A stretch of DNA of 64,000 nt from JAUWCL01 sp964599375. Its GTDB lineage: Bacteria; Krumholzibacteriota; Krumholzibacteriia; Krumholzibacteriales; Krumholzibacteriaceae. The notes under the pieces are model-generated. The model was not told the origin of the DNA and ran no database searches. It was given only the letters and a program-made list of their open reading frames with translations. Shown in pieces: positions 37,519 to 47,379 of the stretch; within the stretch, counting starts at the first letter, position 1, and each line of letters begins with the position of its first letter. The DNA is taken from NCBI GenBank assembly GCA_964599375.1, contig CAZREW010000002.1:186001-250000 (forward strand), read 5' to 3'. The translations under genes and the position numbers were made by a program.

Positions 37519-38835
37519 ATGGTAATGATGCTGTGCAAGATGGCTAGCCCCGCCCGCTTGATCTTTTTTCCGGCAATTATGCTGTGCGCCTCACTCCTCG
37601 CGTACGGCTGCAGTGAGGAGATTACTCCCACGGGCGGCGGCGCGCCGCTGGAGATATCCGGATCGCTTATACACACCACCGGCTGCAAGGATTACATCTA
37701 CGGCTCCAGCCCCGGATCTCCTGCCGTGCTCGACTGCGTCTTCTGGGAGTGGGACGGCTATGACACTCTCAGCGTAGTCCACGTCGACGCCGCGCTGAAC
37801 TGCTGCCCGGGCACGATCGTCGGCGAGGTGACGCTCGACGGAAGCGATATCTTCATCTACGAGGACGAGGGTGAGGATGCGCCGATGTGCCGCTGCCTCT
37901 GCCTCTATGACCTTGTTTACGAGGTATGGGGAGTCAGCGGCGGAATTGTAAACATAAGGTTCCATGAGAAGTATGTCGGGGAAGGAGCCGAGCCTCTCAA
38001 TGTGACCATCGACCTCGAAGCGGAACCCACCGGCACGCGATGCGTCCAGAGAAACGTCTACCCATGGGGGTCGATATACTCCGGCGCCGCCGACGGCACG
38101 ATCGACGACTACAGCGGGTGCAAGGACGTTACGGGAACATACGACGATACCGGGCCTTTCAGCGCCGATACCTCGTGCGTGACCGTATATAAGCTGGGGA
38201 TCGATAACAGCCTGAAGATATATCACACAAACACGGCCTATAATTGCTGCGTCGAAGCGCTCGACGCCGGGTTCGCGTTCGATGAGGGGCTGGTGACGAT
38301 AACGGGGCGGGAATACCCTCCAGGAGGCCTGTGCGACTGCATTTGCCTGTATGACGTAGCCTACTCGATCTACAACCTCGAGCCGGGCGTATACACGCTC
38401 AGGTTCGTCGAGCCGTACCTCCCCGAGGGCCAGCAGGTGCTCGAGGTCACCGTGGACATGGCGGAGGACGGGCCGTGGACGAGTTGCGCCAGCCGCGAGG
38501 GTTACCCCTGGAACATCGAAACGAGCGAGGAACAGGACCTGGCGAAACTGAAGGAGATGTACGACGATATCGTAGAATATATCGGCACCCCATACTGCGG
38601 CGGTGAGGATGACTGCCGCTGTATCGGCGTCGGCGCAAAGCCCTGCGGCGGGCCCTGGGCCTACCTCATCTACTCGGCTTCGACCCTCGACGAGGAGCAC
38701 CTGCGCGACCTGGTCGACGCTCACGCGGCTTTCGAGACCTACATGAACTTCAAATACGCGTTAGCTTCGACCTGCGAGGTGCCGGCTGTCCCGATTCTCG
38801 AATGTCACGACGGAATCTGCCGTGCCGCGAGGTGA
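37519..38835 (+). CDS. Cys-rich lipoprotein with two copies of an unrecognised domain
   Basis: 438 residues, ATG 37519 after GGGGAG. Lipobox SLLAYGC. Two copies of a ~140-residue domain follow (about 42-185 and 195-335). Each copy shows TGCKDY or SGCKDV near the start, then NCC followed about 40 residues later by C-x-C-x-CLYD (CRCLCLYDLVYEV and CDCICLYDVAYSI), a YxLRF or VNIRF strand and a Cys-x5-YPW end. A third, shorter Cys-rich tail follows (about 350-438, with CGGEDDCRCIG and CEVPAVPILECHDGIC). The spaced Cys suggest disulfides or a metal site. Function unknown. Confidence 0.75.
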   Translation: MVMMLCKMASPARLIFFPAIMLCASLLAYGCSEEITPTGGGAPLEISGSLIHTTGCKDYIYGSSPGSPAVLDCVFWEWDGYDTLSVVHVDAALNCCPGTIVGEVTLDGSDIFIYEDEGEDAPMCRCLCLYDLVYEVWGVSGGIVNIRFHEKYVGEGAEPLNVTIDLEAEPTGTRCVQRNVYPWGSIYSGAADGTIDDYSGCKDVTGTYDDTGPFSADTSCVTVYKLGIDNSLKIYHTNTAYNCCVEALDAGFAFDEGLVTITGREYPPGGLCDCICLYDVAYSIYNLEPGVYTLRFVEPYLPEGQQVLEVTVDMAEDGPWTSCASREGYPWNIETSEEQDLAKLKEMYDDIVEYIGTPYCGGEDDCRCIGVGAKPCGGPWAYLIYSASTLDEEHLRDLVDAHAAFETYMNFKYALASTCEVPAVPILECHDGICRAAR

Positions 38836-39047
38836 CAGGGTCTCATAAAGGATTCCGCTATACCTTAAAAAATTGAAACTATTTATCCCGATACCAGTAG
38901 TATAGATATCGGTATATGCGATCCTGCGCGCCCCAGTGGGCGGCGGGCGGGGATGTTCCGATATATTTTGTTGCATGATAAAAGGTTGCTGCGATTGAGA
39001 GATTCGTTCTTTCACCCTTTTCTCTTTACCCCTGAAAGGAGAACCTG

Positions 39048-42000
39048 ATGGGTAAGCGAGGATCACTGGCCCTGGCGTTTGTGCTGATTCTCCTGGCGGC
39101 GGCGGACGCGTTCGCTGTCACCGACGAGAGCAGGCTCATGCGCTACCCCGACATCTGCGGGGATCTGATAGTCTTCACCTACGGAGGAGACATATGGACG
39201 GTCCCCTCCACCGGCGGAACCGCTACGCATCTTACTACACACACCGGAGGAGAGGGATTCGCGAAGTTCTCGCCGGACGGCAAGACGATCGCCTTCACCG
39301 GGACGTACGACGGCAATGCCGACATATACACGATCCCGGCGACAGGTGGAGTGCCGAAACGCCTTACTTATCACTCATTCCCCGACTTCATGGTCGAATG
39401 GCATCCGAAGGGCGACAGGATCCTCTTCAGGTCATACCGCGAGTCGAAGACAAATCCGGGCCCGCGCTATATGAGGCTTTACACGATCGGCACCGGGGGC
39501 GGTTACCCCGAGGCGCTCCCGCTTTTCGAAGGGGAGCTCACCTCCTATTCGCCCGACGGCACGAAGATCGCCTACAACAGGATGAGCAGGGAGTTCCGCA
39601 CATGGAAGAGGTACAAGGGCGGGATGGCCCAGGACATCTGGCTCTACGACCTTGCGAAGAACGAGTCTGCGAAGCTTACCGAATACGAAGGCACCGACGC
39701 CTTCCCTATGTGGCACGGCGACAAGATCTACTTCATATCCGACCGCGACTACACGATGAACATCTATTCCCTCGACCTGGAGACCCGCGAGATCACGAAG
39801 ATCACCAATCACAGGGAATACGACGTGAAGTGGCCCAGCATCGGCGGCGACTCGATCGTATACGAGAACGGCGGCTACCTTTACGTGCTCGATCTGAATA
39901 CCGGCAAATCTAACAGGATCAAGGTGACGGTACCGAGCGATCAGACCTGGCTGAGGCCCCGATACGTCGACGCCTCGAGCCAGATCAGGTATTTCAACCT
40001 CTCGAGTACCGGCAAGAGGGCTATTTTCGGCGCAAGGGGCGATATTTTCACAGTCCCCGCCGAGAAGGGGGAGGTACGCAACCTTACTAACTCGTCAGGA
40101 GTGCGCGAACGCAGCCCCGCGTATTCGCCCGACGGAAAGTGGGTTGCTTACCTCTCCGACAGATCGGGAGAGTACGAGATCTACATGATGAAATCTGACG
40201 GCACCGGTGAAGAACAGCAGATCACGAAGGGACAGGGGCATTACCCGTGGGTCATCTTCTGGTCGCCCGACAGCAAAAAGATCCTATTCCACGACGAGAC
40301 CTACCAGCTCTACTACGTCGACATCGAAGCTAAGAAGGTCGTCGTTATAGACAAGGACCCGCTAGCCGACATCGGCAGTTACTCGTGGTCGGGAGACTCT
40401 AAGTGGGTCGCATACGCGAAGAACAACGATCTCGGCTACGGCTCCATATACCTGTACAACATCGACGAGGACAGGACCCACAAGGTCACCGGCGACATGT
40501 ACAACGACTACAACCCCGTGTTCGATCCGGGCGGCAAGTACCTCTACTTCATCTCCGACCGCGCGATGAACTTCTCGTTCCACAACTTCGAGTTCGACGT
40601 CAAGTACGAGGCGCCTTCGGTCATCTGCGCCGTCACGCTCAAGGCCGACACCCCCTCCCTGCTCGCTCCCGAGAGCGACGAGGTCGAGGTGAAAGAGGAC
40701 GCGAAGAAGGACAGCAGCGACGCGGAGAAGAAAGACGAGGAGAAGCCCGGCGAAAAGGGCGACGATAAGAAGAAGGACGGCGAGAAGGATGAGAAAGCCG
40801 ACGAGGAGAAGGCACTCGAGATAGACCTCGATGGTTTCGACGCAAGGACGATCGTGATCCCCGTCGGGTCGGGCAATTTCGCCGGCCTTGTCGGCCTCGA
40901 AGGCAAGCTCCTCTACGCCGAGTTCACCCAGCCGGCGATCACATTCGGACCTCCGAACGGCAGTGTGCAGGGCTCAGTCAGCTACTGGGACCTCAAGGAC
41001 CGCGAATCGAAGAACGTGATATCCGGGATAACAGGATACGACGTATCCGCAGACGGCAAGAAGCTGATCTACTCGGCGCGGGGTCAGTACGGCATCATCG
41101 ACATCGCTCCCGGCAAAAAGGTCGGCGACGGCAAGCTGAACGCGCAGGAACTCAGGATGAAGCTCGATCCCCGCGAGGAGTGGAAACAGATCTTTTACGA
41201 GGCGTGGAGAATGGAACGGGACTTCTTCTACGTCGAAAACATGCACGGTCTCGACTGGGACAAGATAAAGAAGCGCTACGAGGAGCTTCTTCCCTACCTC
41301 ACAACGAGAGACGACCTCAACTACGTGATAGGAGAGATGATAGCCGAGATGAACGTCGGCCACTCCTATGTCGGCGGAGGCGAACGTTATCCGATGTATG
41401 AGACCGTATCCAACGGCAAGCTCGGATGCGACTTCGAGGTCGATAAAAAGAGCGGCCGGTACCGCATCGCTAAGATATACAAGGGTCGCAACTGGGAGCC
41501 CCTGTTCGTGGCCCCGCTCAACCAGCCGGGTCTCGACATCAGGGAGGGCGACTTCCTTATGGCGATAAACGGCGTGGATCTTAAGTACCCGGTCAACCCG
41601 TTCTCGCTGCTCGACAACACGGCAGGCCACCAGACCGTGCTGAAGATCAGCAGGGAGGCGGACGGAAAGGACTCTAAGGACGTCACGGTCGTACCGGTTT
41701 CCAGCGACATCAACCTGCGCTATGAGGACTGGGTGGAGGGCAACAGGCAGAAATGCCTCGCCACTTCGGGCGGAAAAGTCGGTTACGTTCACGTCCCGAG
41801 CACCGCGGTCACCGGCCTCTACGAGTTCGGCAGACAGTATTTTCCGCAGGCCGACATGGACGGTATCGTCATCGACGTCCGCTACAACAGCGGCGGCTGG
41901 ATGCCCTCTCTCTTTGTGGACAGGCTCGGCAAGGAGCTAAAGAGCCTCTGGGCGACACGGTACGGCATCGTGACCAGGTTCCCGATGGCAGCCCCGGTAG

Positions 42001-42377
42001 GGTACCTTGCCTGCGTAATAAACGAATACGCCGGCTCAGGCGGGGACGCCTTCCCGTACATGTTCCGCCAGGCGGGGCTCGGTCCCCTGATCGGCAAGCG
42101 CACCTGGGGCGGGCTCGTCGGCATGAACCGTAACGTACCGATGGTCGACGGAGGGTACGTCACCGTCCCGACAATAGGGTTCGTAAACACCGACGGCGAA
42201 TATGACGTCGAAGGATACGGCGTCGCTCCCGACATCGAGGTGGAGAACATGCCCGACCTGGTCGTGAGCGGAAGGGACCCGCAGCTCGAGAAAGCGATCG
42301 AATACCTGATGGGCAAGATCGCTGAGGATCCACCGAAGCACGTGTGGAAGAAGCCGGCGGACCCGGACAAGAACTGA
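39048..42377 (+). CDS. Secreted tricorn-like S41 protease with beta-propeller and PDZ domains
   Basis: 1109 residues; AAAGGAG before the ATG; signal peptide 1-23. Residues 30-540 carry propeller repeats (KFSPDGKTIAFTG, YSPDGTKIAYNR, YSPDGKWVAYLSDRSG). A highly charged Lys/Glu/Asp linker (about 544-595) follows, then more propeller-like repeats. The C1 region contains NVGHSYVGGG with His772. The PDZ domain is near 825-895 (GDFLMAINGVDLK). The catalytic NEYAGSGGDAFPYMF has nucleophile Ser997. This order (beta-propeller, C1, PDZ, C2) is that of tricorn proteases; the archaeal tricorn is cytosolic, but this one is exported. It likely trims oligopeptides from other secreted proteases. Confidence 0.93.
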   Translation: MGKRGSLALAFVLILLAAADAFAVTDESRLMRYPDICGDLIVFTYGGDIWTVPSTGGTATHLTTHTGGEGFAKFSPDGKTIAFTGTYDGNADIYTIPATGGVPKRLTYHSFPDFMVEWHPKGDRILFRSYRESKTNPGPRYMRLYTIGTGGGYPEALPLFEGELTSYSPDGTKIAYNRMSREFRTWKRYKGGMAQDIWLYDLAKNESAKLTEYEGTDAFPMWHGDKIYFISDRDYTMNIYSLDLETREITKITNHREYDVKWPSIGGDSIVYENGGYLYVLDLNTGKSNRIKVTVPSDQTWLRPRYVDASSQIRYFNLSSTGKRAIFGARGDIFTVPAEKGEVRNLTNSSGVRERSPAYSPDGKWVAYLSDRSGEYEIYMMKSDGTGEEQQITKGQGHYPWVIFWSPDSKKILFHDETYQLYYVDIEAKKVVVIDKDPLADIGSYSWSGDSKWVAYAKNNDLGYGSIYLYNIDEDRTHKVTGDMYNDYNPVFDPGGKYLYFISDRAMNFSFHNFEFDVKYEAPSVICAVTLKADTPSLLAPESDEVEVKEDAKKDSSDAEKKDEEKPGEKGDDKKKDGEKDEKADEEKALEIDLDGFDARTIVIPVGSGNFAGLVGLEGKLLYAEFTQPAITFGPPNGSVQGSVSYWDLKDRESKNVISGITGYDVSADGKKLIYSARGQYGIIDIAPGKKVGDGKLNAQELRMKLDPREEWKQIFYEAWRMERDFFYVENMHGLDWDKIKKRYEELLPYLTTRDDLNYVIGEMIAEMNVGHSYVGGGERYPMYETVSNGKLGCDFEVDKKSGRYRIAKIYKGRNWEPLFVAPLNQPGLDIREGDFLMAINGVDLKYPVNPFSLLDNTAGHQTVLKISREADGKDSKDVTVVPVSSDINLRYEDWVEGNRQKCLATSGGKVGYVHVPSTAVTGLYEFGRQYFPQADMDGIVIDVRYNSGGWMPSLFVDRLGKELKSLWATRYGIVTRFPMAAPVGYLACVINEYAGSGGDAFPYMFRQAGLGPLIGKRTWGGLVGMNRNVPMVDGGYVTVPTIGFVNTDGEYDVEGYGVAPDIEVENMPDLVVSGRDPQLEKAIEYLMGKIAEDPPKHVWKKPADPDKN

Positions 42378-42903
42378 TCTGAAGATCGACGCGGCCGCCG
42401 GGCGGAAAGGGCTGCAGGTCCCACCCGCCTCGCGGCCGCCTTAGGACAGCGAAGCAGCAGGATCGCCGAGCAAAGAGAGGGCCGCCCGATGAGCAGCGGC
42501 GGCCCGCCCGCGGAAAGAAGCCCCCTCCGGAGAGATCCGGAGGGGGCTTTTAATACGCCCGGGAACGACATGGCTCCACGGGGATATATCCGATCTGATC
42601 ATTCCTTCGCCCAGGACTTGTCCGCCTTGCTGTGCCTGCACGAATGAGATCGCATCATGACAAATCACATTCAGAAGCAACATCTTACAGGATCAGGCGT
42701 GCTCCATTTCCAGGACGCACCTCACCTCTTGAATCTGGCCATGATTTGAACAGACCACAACGCAGATCCATGTTTTCCGAACCCTGATTATCCGCCGGAA
42801 CTGGCATGCGAAAACAAAGCCGCTTTTACTCGCGGAATAATGTCAGAAGAAGAATCGTTTTTCAATATAAAATGTGCCGATGTTTTCTGATAATGTAGCT
42901 CAG
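42378..42903. other. Intergenic region with no convincing gene
   Basis: Short minus-strand frames are low-complexity shadows. A pair of GCGGCCGC sites (42391-42398, 42433-42440) frames a GC-rich imperfect hairpin, and the terminator at 42519 lies in the middle. The remainder is AT-rich and shows nothing recognisable. Confidence 0.5.
42519..42551 (+). terminator. Rho-independent terminator
   Basis: 12-bp perfect stem AGCCCCCTCCGG (42519-42530) with its complement 42537-42548, 6-base loop, then TTTTAAT. About 140 bases after the tricorn protease stop; the only strong hairpin downstream of it. Confidence 0.8.
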
Positions 42904-44025
42904 TTATTGGAGTTGCCTGTTTCCCGTGCCGTCTCCTCCCTTGCGCTCACGGTAGAGATATCTCACCATCACCAGGGCGCCCGCTCCCAGCCCGATGAGC
43001 AGGGTGAACAGTCTCCAAAGGAACACATACGCTCCAATGGACCCGATGGGGACGATCCCCTTCATCACCTCGGCGGCGCTGATCTCGGCCAGCCCTGCCG
43101 CTCCGGGCGAGGGAGCGAAATAGAAGATCATGATGAGGATGAGCTGCGTATAGATCACATCGAAATACGGGGTGGTGATCCCCATCCCCCGCAGCACAAC
43201 CCAGGCGATGGTGAACTTGTTTATGTAGATCGCCGCCGAGAGGATGAATCCGATGACGAACGCCGGCTTCCCCTTCGCCAGGAAGAACTTCATCATCGAG
43301 TTATACCGGTCGACAAGCCTGTCGGCCGCGTCCATGTATCCTTTCCGATCCAGCCGGCGCGCCAGCTGCGGAACGAGACCGGCGACGGATCTTACGACCC
43401 TTTTCACGAAACCGGGACCGACAAGGCCGGCGACCGCCAGTGCGATAAAGAGGATGAATACCGCCAGGGATCCAGAGAGCAGGTAGTGGAGCCTGAAATC
43501 TACCGCGACCGGATCGAAGAGAAGGAGGAACAGCAGGCTGCAGAGAGGCAGAAACAGCAAGGTGCCCAGGAACGCCCCCAGGAAGCTGACGACCATCGCG
43601 TCAAACACCGGCATCCCCTCCTTGTACAGCACGTAGATCTGCCCAGGCCCCCCGCCCGTCTGAGACGGGGTCACGCCTCCCATGAAGATGTTGGCGAGCC
43701 CGGCGCGGACGCACCCGAAAAACGATATTCCCGGCTGAAGCTTCGCGGCGAAGACGAAGATCCTGAGCCCCGAGAGCAGCCAGTCCAGGAGCACGAGGGC
43801 CAGCGCGAGCAGGAGATACTTCCACCTGAACCCTGAAAGGCTCTCCATGCTCCCCGCGAACGAGGACCTGTAAAGGACGAAGGCCAACCCCACCACTGTC
43901 AGGGCGAAAAACAACCGCAGTCCCTGGTGGATCTTCGTCACGGAAGGCCTGGACTCCAAAAATCCCCTGTCCATATTCATCGGTTCATCCGTGGTGCCAC
44001 CGGGCTCAGGGAAGGTCGTAGACAT
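42904..44025 (-). CDS. Flippase-like polytopic membrane protein (lysylphosphatidylglycerol-synthase TM domain type, UPF0104)
   Basis: 373 residues from ATG 44025, overlapping the preceding gene's stop by 20 bases; ATG 43980 is an alternative. About eight helices. Family hallmarks are present: LLSGLRIFVFAAKL, NIFMGGVTPSQTGGGPGQIYVLYKEG, the conserved GGG/GxG loop of UPF0104, and FAPSPGAAGLAEIS near the end. Members of this superfamily flip lipids or lipid-linked glycans, or couple to amino-acylation of phosphatidylglycerol (MprF). No synthase domain is attached. Transcribed with the propeller lipoprotein upstream. Confidence 0.85.
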   Translation of the reverse strand: MSTTFPEPGGTTDEPMNMDRGFLESRPSVTKIHQGLRLFFALTVVGLAFVLYRSSFAGSMESLSGFRWKYLLLALALVLLDWLLSGLRIFVFAAKLQPGISFFGCVRAGLANIFMGGVTPSQTGGGPGQIYVLYKEGMPVFDAMVVSFLGAFLGTLLFLPLCSLLFLLLFDPVAVDFRLHYLLSGSLAVFILFIALAVAGLVGPGFVKRVVRSVAGLVPQLARRLDRKGYMDAADRLVDRYNSMMKFFLAKGKPAFVIGFILSAAIYINKFTIAWVVLRGMGITTPYFDVIYTQLILIMIFYFAPSPGAAGLAEISAAEVMKGIVPIGSIGAYVFLWRLFTLLIGLGAGALVMVRYLYRERKGGDGTGNRQLQ

Positions 44026-45490
44026 ATATGTCGAAGTTGCCGGACCTGTGCCCCGTAAATACTATCTTAGAGCAGTCCGGGGACCACGCCGGGTCCTTCT
44101 GGTCCCACCTCTGGTCGAGCAGGGTCTCGAATCCGGACCCGTCGGGATTTATCACGCAGAGCCCGATGTACCCGTCGATGCCGTTGCGGTGGAAGACGAT
44201 CCTGCCGTTGTTGCCCCAGTGCGGATTGAAATCCCCATATCCGGTTGTAAGAATCGCCGGGTCAGCGCCCGCCCCCACCTCGATAGTGCAGATCTCGTAG
44301 TCGTTGTTCTGATAAGCGACGTACCGTCCGTTCGGCGAGAACGAGGGATTGTCGCCCGTGGCCAGCTCGACATGGCCTGCCGTCCCGCTGTAGAGAAATA
44401 TCGTCGGCACCGTGCTCCCGTCATCGTCGGGATCGTAGAACTGCCCGTAGACCATCGAGTATCCCTGGTATACCTGGCTCGAGTAGGCCGGCGCGCGGTT
44501 GACGTCATTGTCCGCTGTAATGGGAGCCTCCCAGCACCCGCCTCCCGGGCCGCAGATCGGATAGCCGTGATAGATGTCGTACGAGCCCTCCACTCCCCGT
44601 TCGGACATCCACGCCATCTCTCCGCTGCTCGGGTCGATATCCGGCATGAAATCCGGCTCGGGATCCGAGGTCACCTGCTGCCATTCGCCGCCGGCGACGG
44701 CTATCCGCCATATGTCCCAGTTTCCCGACCGGGTCGAGCAGAAATAGATCATCGATCCGTCGGCGTTCCAGCATGGGAACTCTTCCATCGTCGATGCGTC
44801 AGTGAGGCGGATTATCCCCGCGGGCATGATCTCGATATCGCCGGCCAGCCGCCAACGGCAGTTGACGAGGACCTCCATGCTTATTATCGCGTCCGAGGGA
44901 AGACCCGGCGGGATGACGAATGTCACCGCAGAGTCGCTCCACTCCTCTATCGTCGCCTCATGGCCGAATATCGACACGCGGCCGCTGCCGTCGTCGGCGC
45001 CGAACCCGCTTCCCCTGGCCTTGATCCTGCTCCCGATATACGTAGCCTTCGGCCAGAAGCCGTCGAGCCGGGCAGCCACCGTGCCCTTGCTCACATTGAC
45101 GCAGGCCCAGTCCGACATGTTGCCGGCTGTGTCCACGGCCGCCATGCAGACGCGGTACCCGCCGTCCTGCTCGCCGCTCGCGTCCCAGGTCGCCGCATAG
45201 GGCGGGCCAAGATCGTGCGCCGACCACAGAGCCAGCCCGCAGAGGTCCCTCGCCTCGAAGAAGACCGTGTCGATCTCAGTGTCGTCGGTCGCCGTGCCGG
45301 CGATGCCGAGGGAGGCGGGCAGGCCCGAGCCGTCTGCGGGGCTCGTTATGCTGACTACAGGGGCAAGGGTGTCCGCGACACCGCCTCCGGTGCCGCCCCC
45401 TCCCGTATCGGTGATGCCCGAATCGCTGCTGCAGCCGTTCAATGACGCAAACAACGGGATCACGATCAGAAGCACTGCCTGATTACGCAT
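44006..45490 (-). CDS. Lipoprotein with Ig, IPT/TIG and TolB-like beta-propeller domains
   Basis: 494 residues from ATG 45490 (GAGAGGTG upstream); the longer in-frame start precedes the signal and is rejected. Lipobox LNGCSSD. An Ig-like region (LAPVVSITSPADGSGLP, 50-135) is followed by an IPT/TIG domain (WPKATYIGSRIKARGSGFGA, about 150-225). The C-terminal propeller has FPCWNADGSMIYFCSTRSGN, PSFSPNGRYVAYQNNDYEI and PAWSPDCSKIVFTGHRSGN, as in TolB or Tricorn_N repeats. Its 3' end overlaps the flippase-like gene by 20 bases, so it probably forms an operon with it. Function unknown; binding rather than catalysis is likely. Confidence 0.82.
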   Translation of the reverse strand: MRNQAVLLIVIPLFASLNGCSSDSGITDTGGGGTGGGVADTLAPVVSITSPADGSGLPASLGIAGTATDDTEIDTVFFEARDLCGLALWSAHDLGPPYAATWDASGEQDGGYRVCMAAVDTAGNMSDWACVNVSKGTVAARLDGFWPKATYIGSRIKARGSGFGADDGSGRVSIFGHEATIEEWSDSAVTFVIPPGLPSDAIISMEVLVNCRWRLAGDIEIMPAGIIRLTDASTMEEFPCWNADGSMIYFCSTRSGNWDIWRIAVAGGEWQQVTSDPEPDFMPDIDPSSGEMAWMSERGVEGSYDIYHGYPICGPGGGCWEAPITADNDVNRAPAYSSQVYQGYSMVYGQFYDPDDDGSTVPTIFLYSGTAGHVELATGDNPSFSPNGRYVAYQNNDYEICTIEVGAGADPAILTTGYGDFNPHWGNNGRIVFHRNGIDGYIGLCVINPDGSGFETLLDQRWDQKDPAWSPDCSKIVFTGHRSGNFDIYVYDLP

Positions 45491-45628
45491 GATGCACCTC
45501 TCGGAAATCGATATATACGGTGATTCTGTTTTTCCGCTGCGTAGATTATAGCAGTATCTGGCCGGCGGCGCATAGAGATTCGGAGACACCTTTCCGGCGG
45601 AAATGCCCGCATGCGGTAATCAATGGCG

Positions 45629-45655
45629 CGGGATCCGGCCGCTCACCGGATCCCG
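45629..45655 (-). terminator. Hairpin downstream of the membrane protein at 45696
   Basis: 10-bp stem CGGGATCCGG (45629-45638) with CCGGATCCCG (45646-45655), 7-base loop. It lies between the two minus-strand genes; there is no clear T-tract. Confidence 0.5.
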
Positions 45656-45695
45656 CCAGGGGTTCTGCATATTTGAGTGTATGAGCCCGGACACA

Positions 45696-46931
45696 CTACG
45701 GAGCAGGCATACCTATCTCCCAGTCCAGTATCAGAAGCTCAGCGGGTATGACTGCGGAAGCCGGCTCCGACAGAGTATCGATCTCAGGCGCGGCCGGGAT
45801 GACCTCTCCTTCCGGTATCCACGCGGTCGGGATTACAAGCCCCTCTTCCTCGAGCAGCGATATCGACGGTTCGAGCCTTTCGACCAGTTCGCGCCGCATC
45901 GCATCTGCGGCCGCCTGGTCCCCGATCTCTTCGTACAACTCTATCGCCCTGATCGCATACCCCGGCCGGGAAGGATCGAGGCGGACAGCAGCCCGCGAGA
46001 GATAGAGCGGTATGATCCTCATGCCCTCCGCGTCGGCAGATGCAGCGCCCCTGTCAAGCGCTTCGGCTACAACAGCGGGCCTCGACAGGAAGGTGAATGC
46101 AACGACCGATATCAGGAGCGCGACGGCGGCCCAGTTTCTCCGGGAGACCGCCTTGCGGTTGTTGGCCCGTACTGCCAGGCGCGCCCCATTAAGCGCCTGA
46201 AAGACCCAGGCCAGCCCTCCAAGTACCGCCGCCGCACCCGCTAGGATGAAAACGTGCTCGAGCGTATCCGGTCTCAGCGAGAAAGCGCCCGCGTACGTGT
46301 TGAAATCCCAGAGCCATGAAGCCCTTGTGAGGACGAGCAGGGACAGGACGGTCAGACAGGCCATCCACAGCGCGGCAGCCGCCCTCCTCGAGCGCCCGGC
46401 GACGAAAAGCCCCATGCCCGGACATATGACGCCGAAAAGCCCCGCCGCCAGAGGCGACCTGAGCCATTCGGGCGAGCGCCTGATCCTCGAGCCCTCGTAG
46501 CGGCCGGCCAGGACCACCGCGCGCGTCCACGCGGAGAATCCGGCCACCGCCGCTGCGAACGCCATTATGAGCATCACCGCGCCGACGGGATTCTCCTGCG
46601 TGGACCAGTAGGAGATGCCCCTCCACATCCATATGACGAAGATCGAAAGGATCATGCTGATGACCGACAGCCCGGCCCAGAAGCGGCTCTTTCGGCCGCG
46701 GCGCGTCGCCAGTATCGACAGGGGACCCGCAAGGTACGCCAGGATCAGGGGCACACCCGACTGTTTGTCGCCTGCCCGGGATTGCGCGGTCCCCCGGCTG
46801 TCCGGCACGCCGTTGGACGAGGGTTGCAGGTACTCGGGGAGTTCCCCGCCGTTTTCCCCCGAAGAAGAGACATTGACGCTGACTTTCGGATCCACAGGAT
46901 CGATGACGTATACCTTGTTCGGTCCACTCAT
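45696..46931 (-). CDS. Polytopic membrane protein of unknown function
   Basis: 411 residues; GGGGGAAG before the ATG. A Ser/Gly-rich soluble N-terminus (about 1-60), then about eight hydrophobic segments between 60 and 290 (IWMWRGISYWSTQENP in a loop; GLFGVICPGMGLFVAGRSRRA resembles the small-protein TM2-type PGxGxxYxG turn). A soluble C-terminal tail (about 300-411) has a helical TPR-like pattern (SRAAVRLDPSRPGYAIRAIELYEEIGD). No known family is recognised. It is transcribed before the lipoprotein but separated by a hairpin. Confidence 0.65.
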   Translation of the reverse strand: MSGPNKVYVIDPVDPKVSVNVSSSGENGGELPEYLQPSSNGVPDSRGTAQSRAGDKQSGVPLILAYLAGPLSILATRRGRKSRFWAGLSVISMILSIFVIWMWRGISYWSTQENPVGAVMLIMAFAAAVAGFSAWTRAVVLAGRYEGSRIRRSPEWLRSPLAAGLFGVICPGMGLFVAGRSRRAAAALWMACLTVLSLLVLTRASWLWDFNTYAGAFSLRPDTLEHVFILAGAAAVLGGLAWVFQALNGARLAVRANNRKAVSRRNWAAVALLISVVAFTFLSRPAVVAEALDRGAASADAEGMRIIPLYLSRAAVRLDPSRPGYAIRAIELYEEIGDQAAADAMRRELVERLEPSISLLEEEGLVIPTAWIPEGEVIPAAPEIDTLSEPASAVIPAELLILDWEIGMPAP

Positions 46932-47379
46932 CGCTTCCCCCTCTGCTGCCGTTGCGCTGCCGATGACTGGTCAGCGGCAGGATTCGATGTCACGCGGGAG
47001 AGAATTTAGGCAAATCAGCACTGGCTGACAGGGATTTCGGCAAGTTCCATGCCCGTCACGGATGTGTACAGAATAGGACAGGGACGATGGAATACGACGA
47101 CAACAGCACTGGTGAAGACGGGAAATAACAGGGAATCCCGCGGCAGATATTTTTTCCGGCCCGGACCCGCCGGATCACGGGCATGAAGTGTCCCGCCTTG
47201 CAATCAGGGATCTCATCCCGCCCGTCACTGTTTCACCGGCGGAAGGGGCGCTTTTCCAGTATTCATAATCGCTATGTGTCGCTCTCACCTTTCCATCACA
47301 TCGTGCGTAGGGTATAATTCTATATCATTATCCGGCATCCGGGGGTTCATCGACAGGGTTACGTTATGGCGCTGAGCGG
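46932..47379. other. Intergenic region upstream of tamA
   Basis: No gene supported; a 62-codon minus-strand frame has no recognised domain. Contains the promoter candidate at 47290-47318. Otherwise nothing distinctive. Confidence 0.5.
47290..47318 (+). promoter_or_regulatory. Candidate sigma70-type promoter for tamA-tamB
   Basis: TTTCCA (47290-47295), 17-base spacer, consensus TATAAT (47313-47318); start codon 62 bases further on. Confidence 0.5.

Noticed and set aside
42874..43836. 320-codon charged plus-strand frame
   Set aside because: Antisense to the flippase-like membrane protein; made of Glu/Gln/Arg-rich shadow sequence.
43991..45445. 484-codon plus-strand open frame
   Set aside because: Antisense to the propeller lipoprotein, which has a lipobox and clear repeats.
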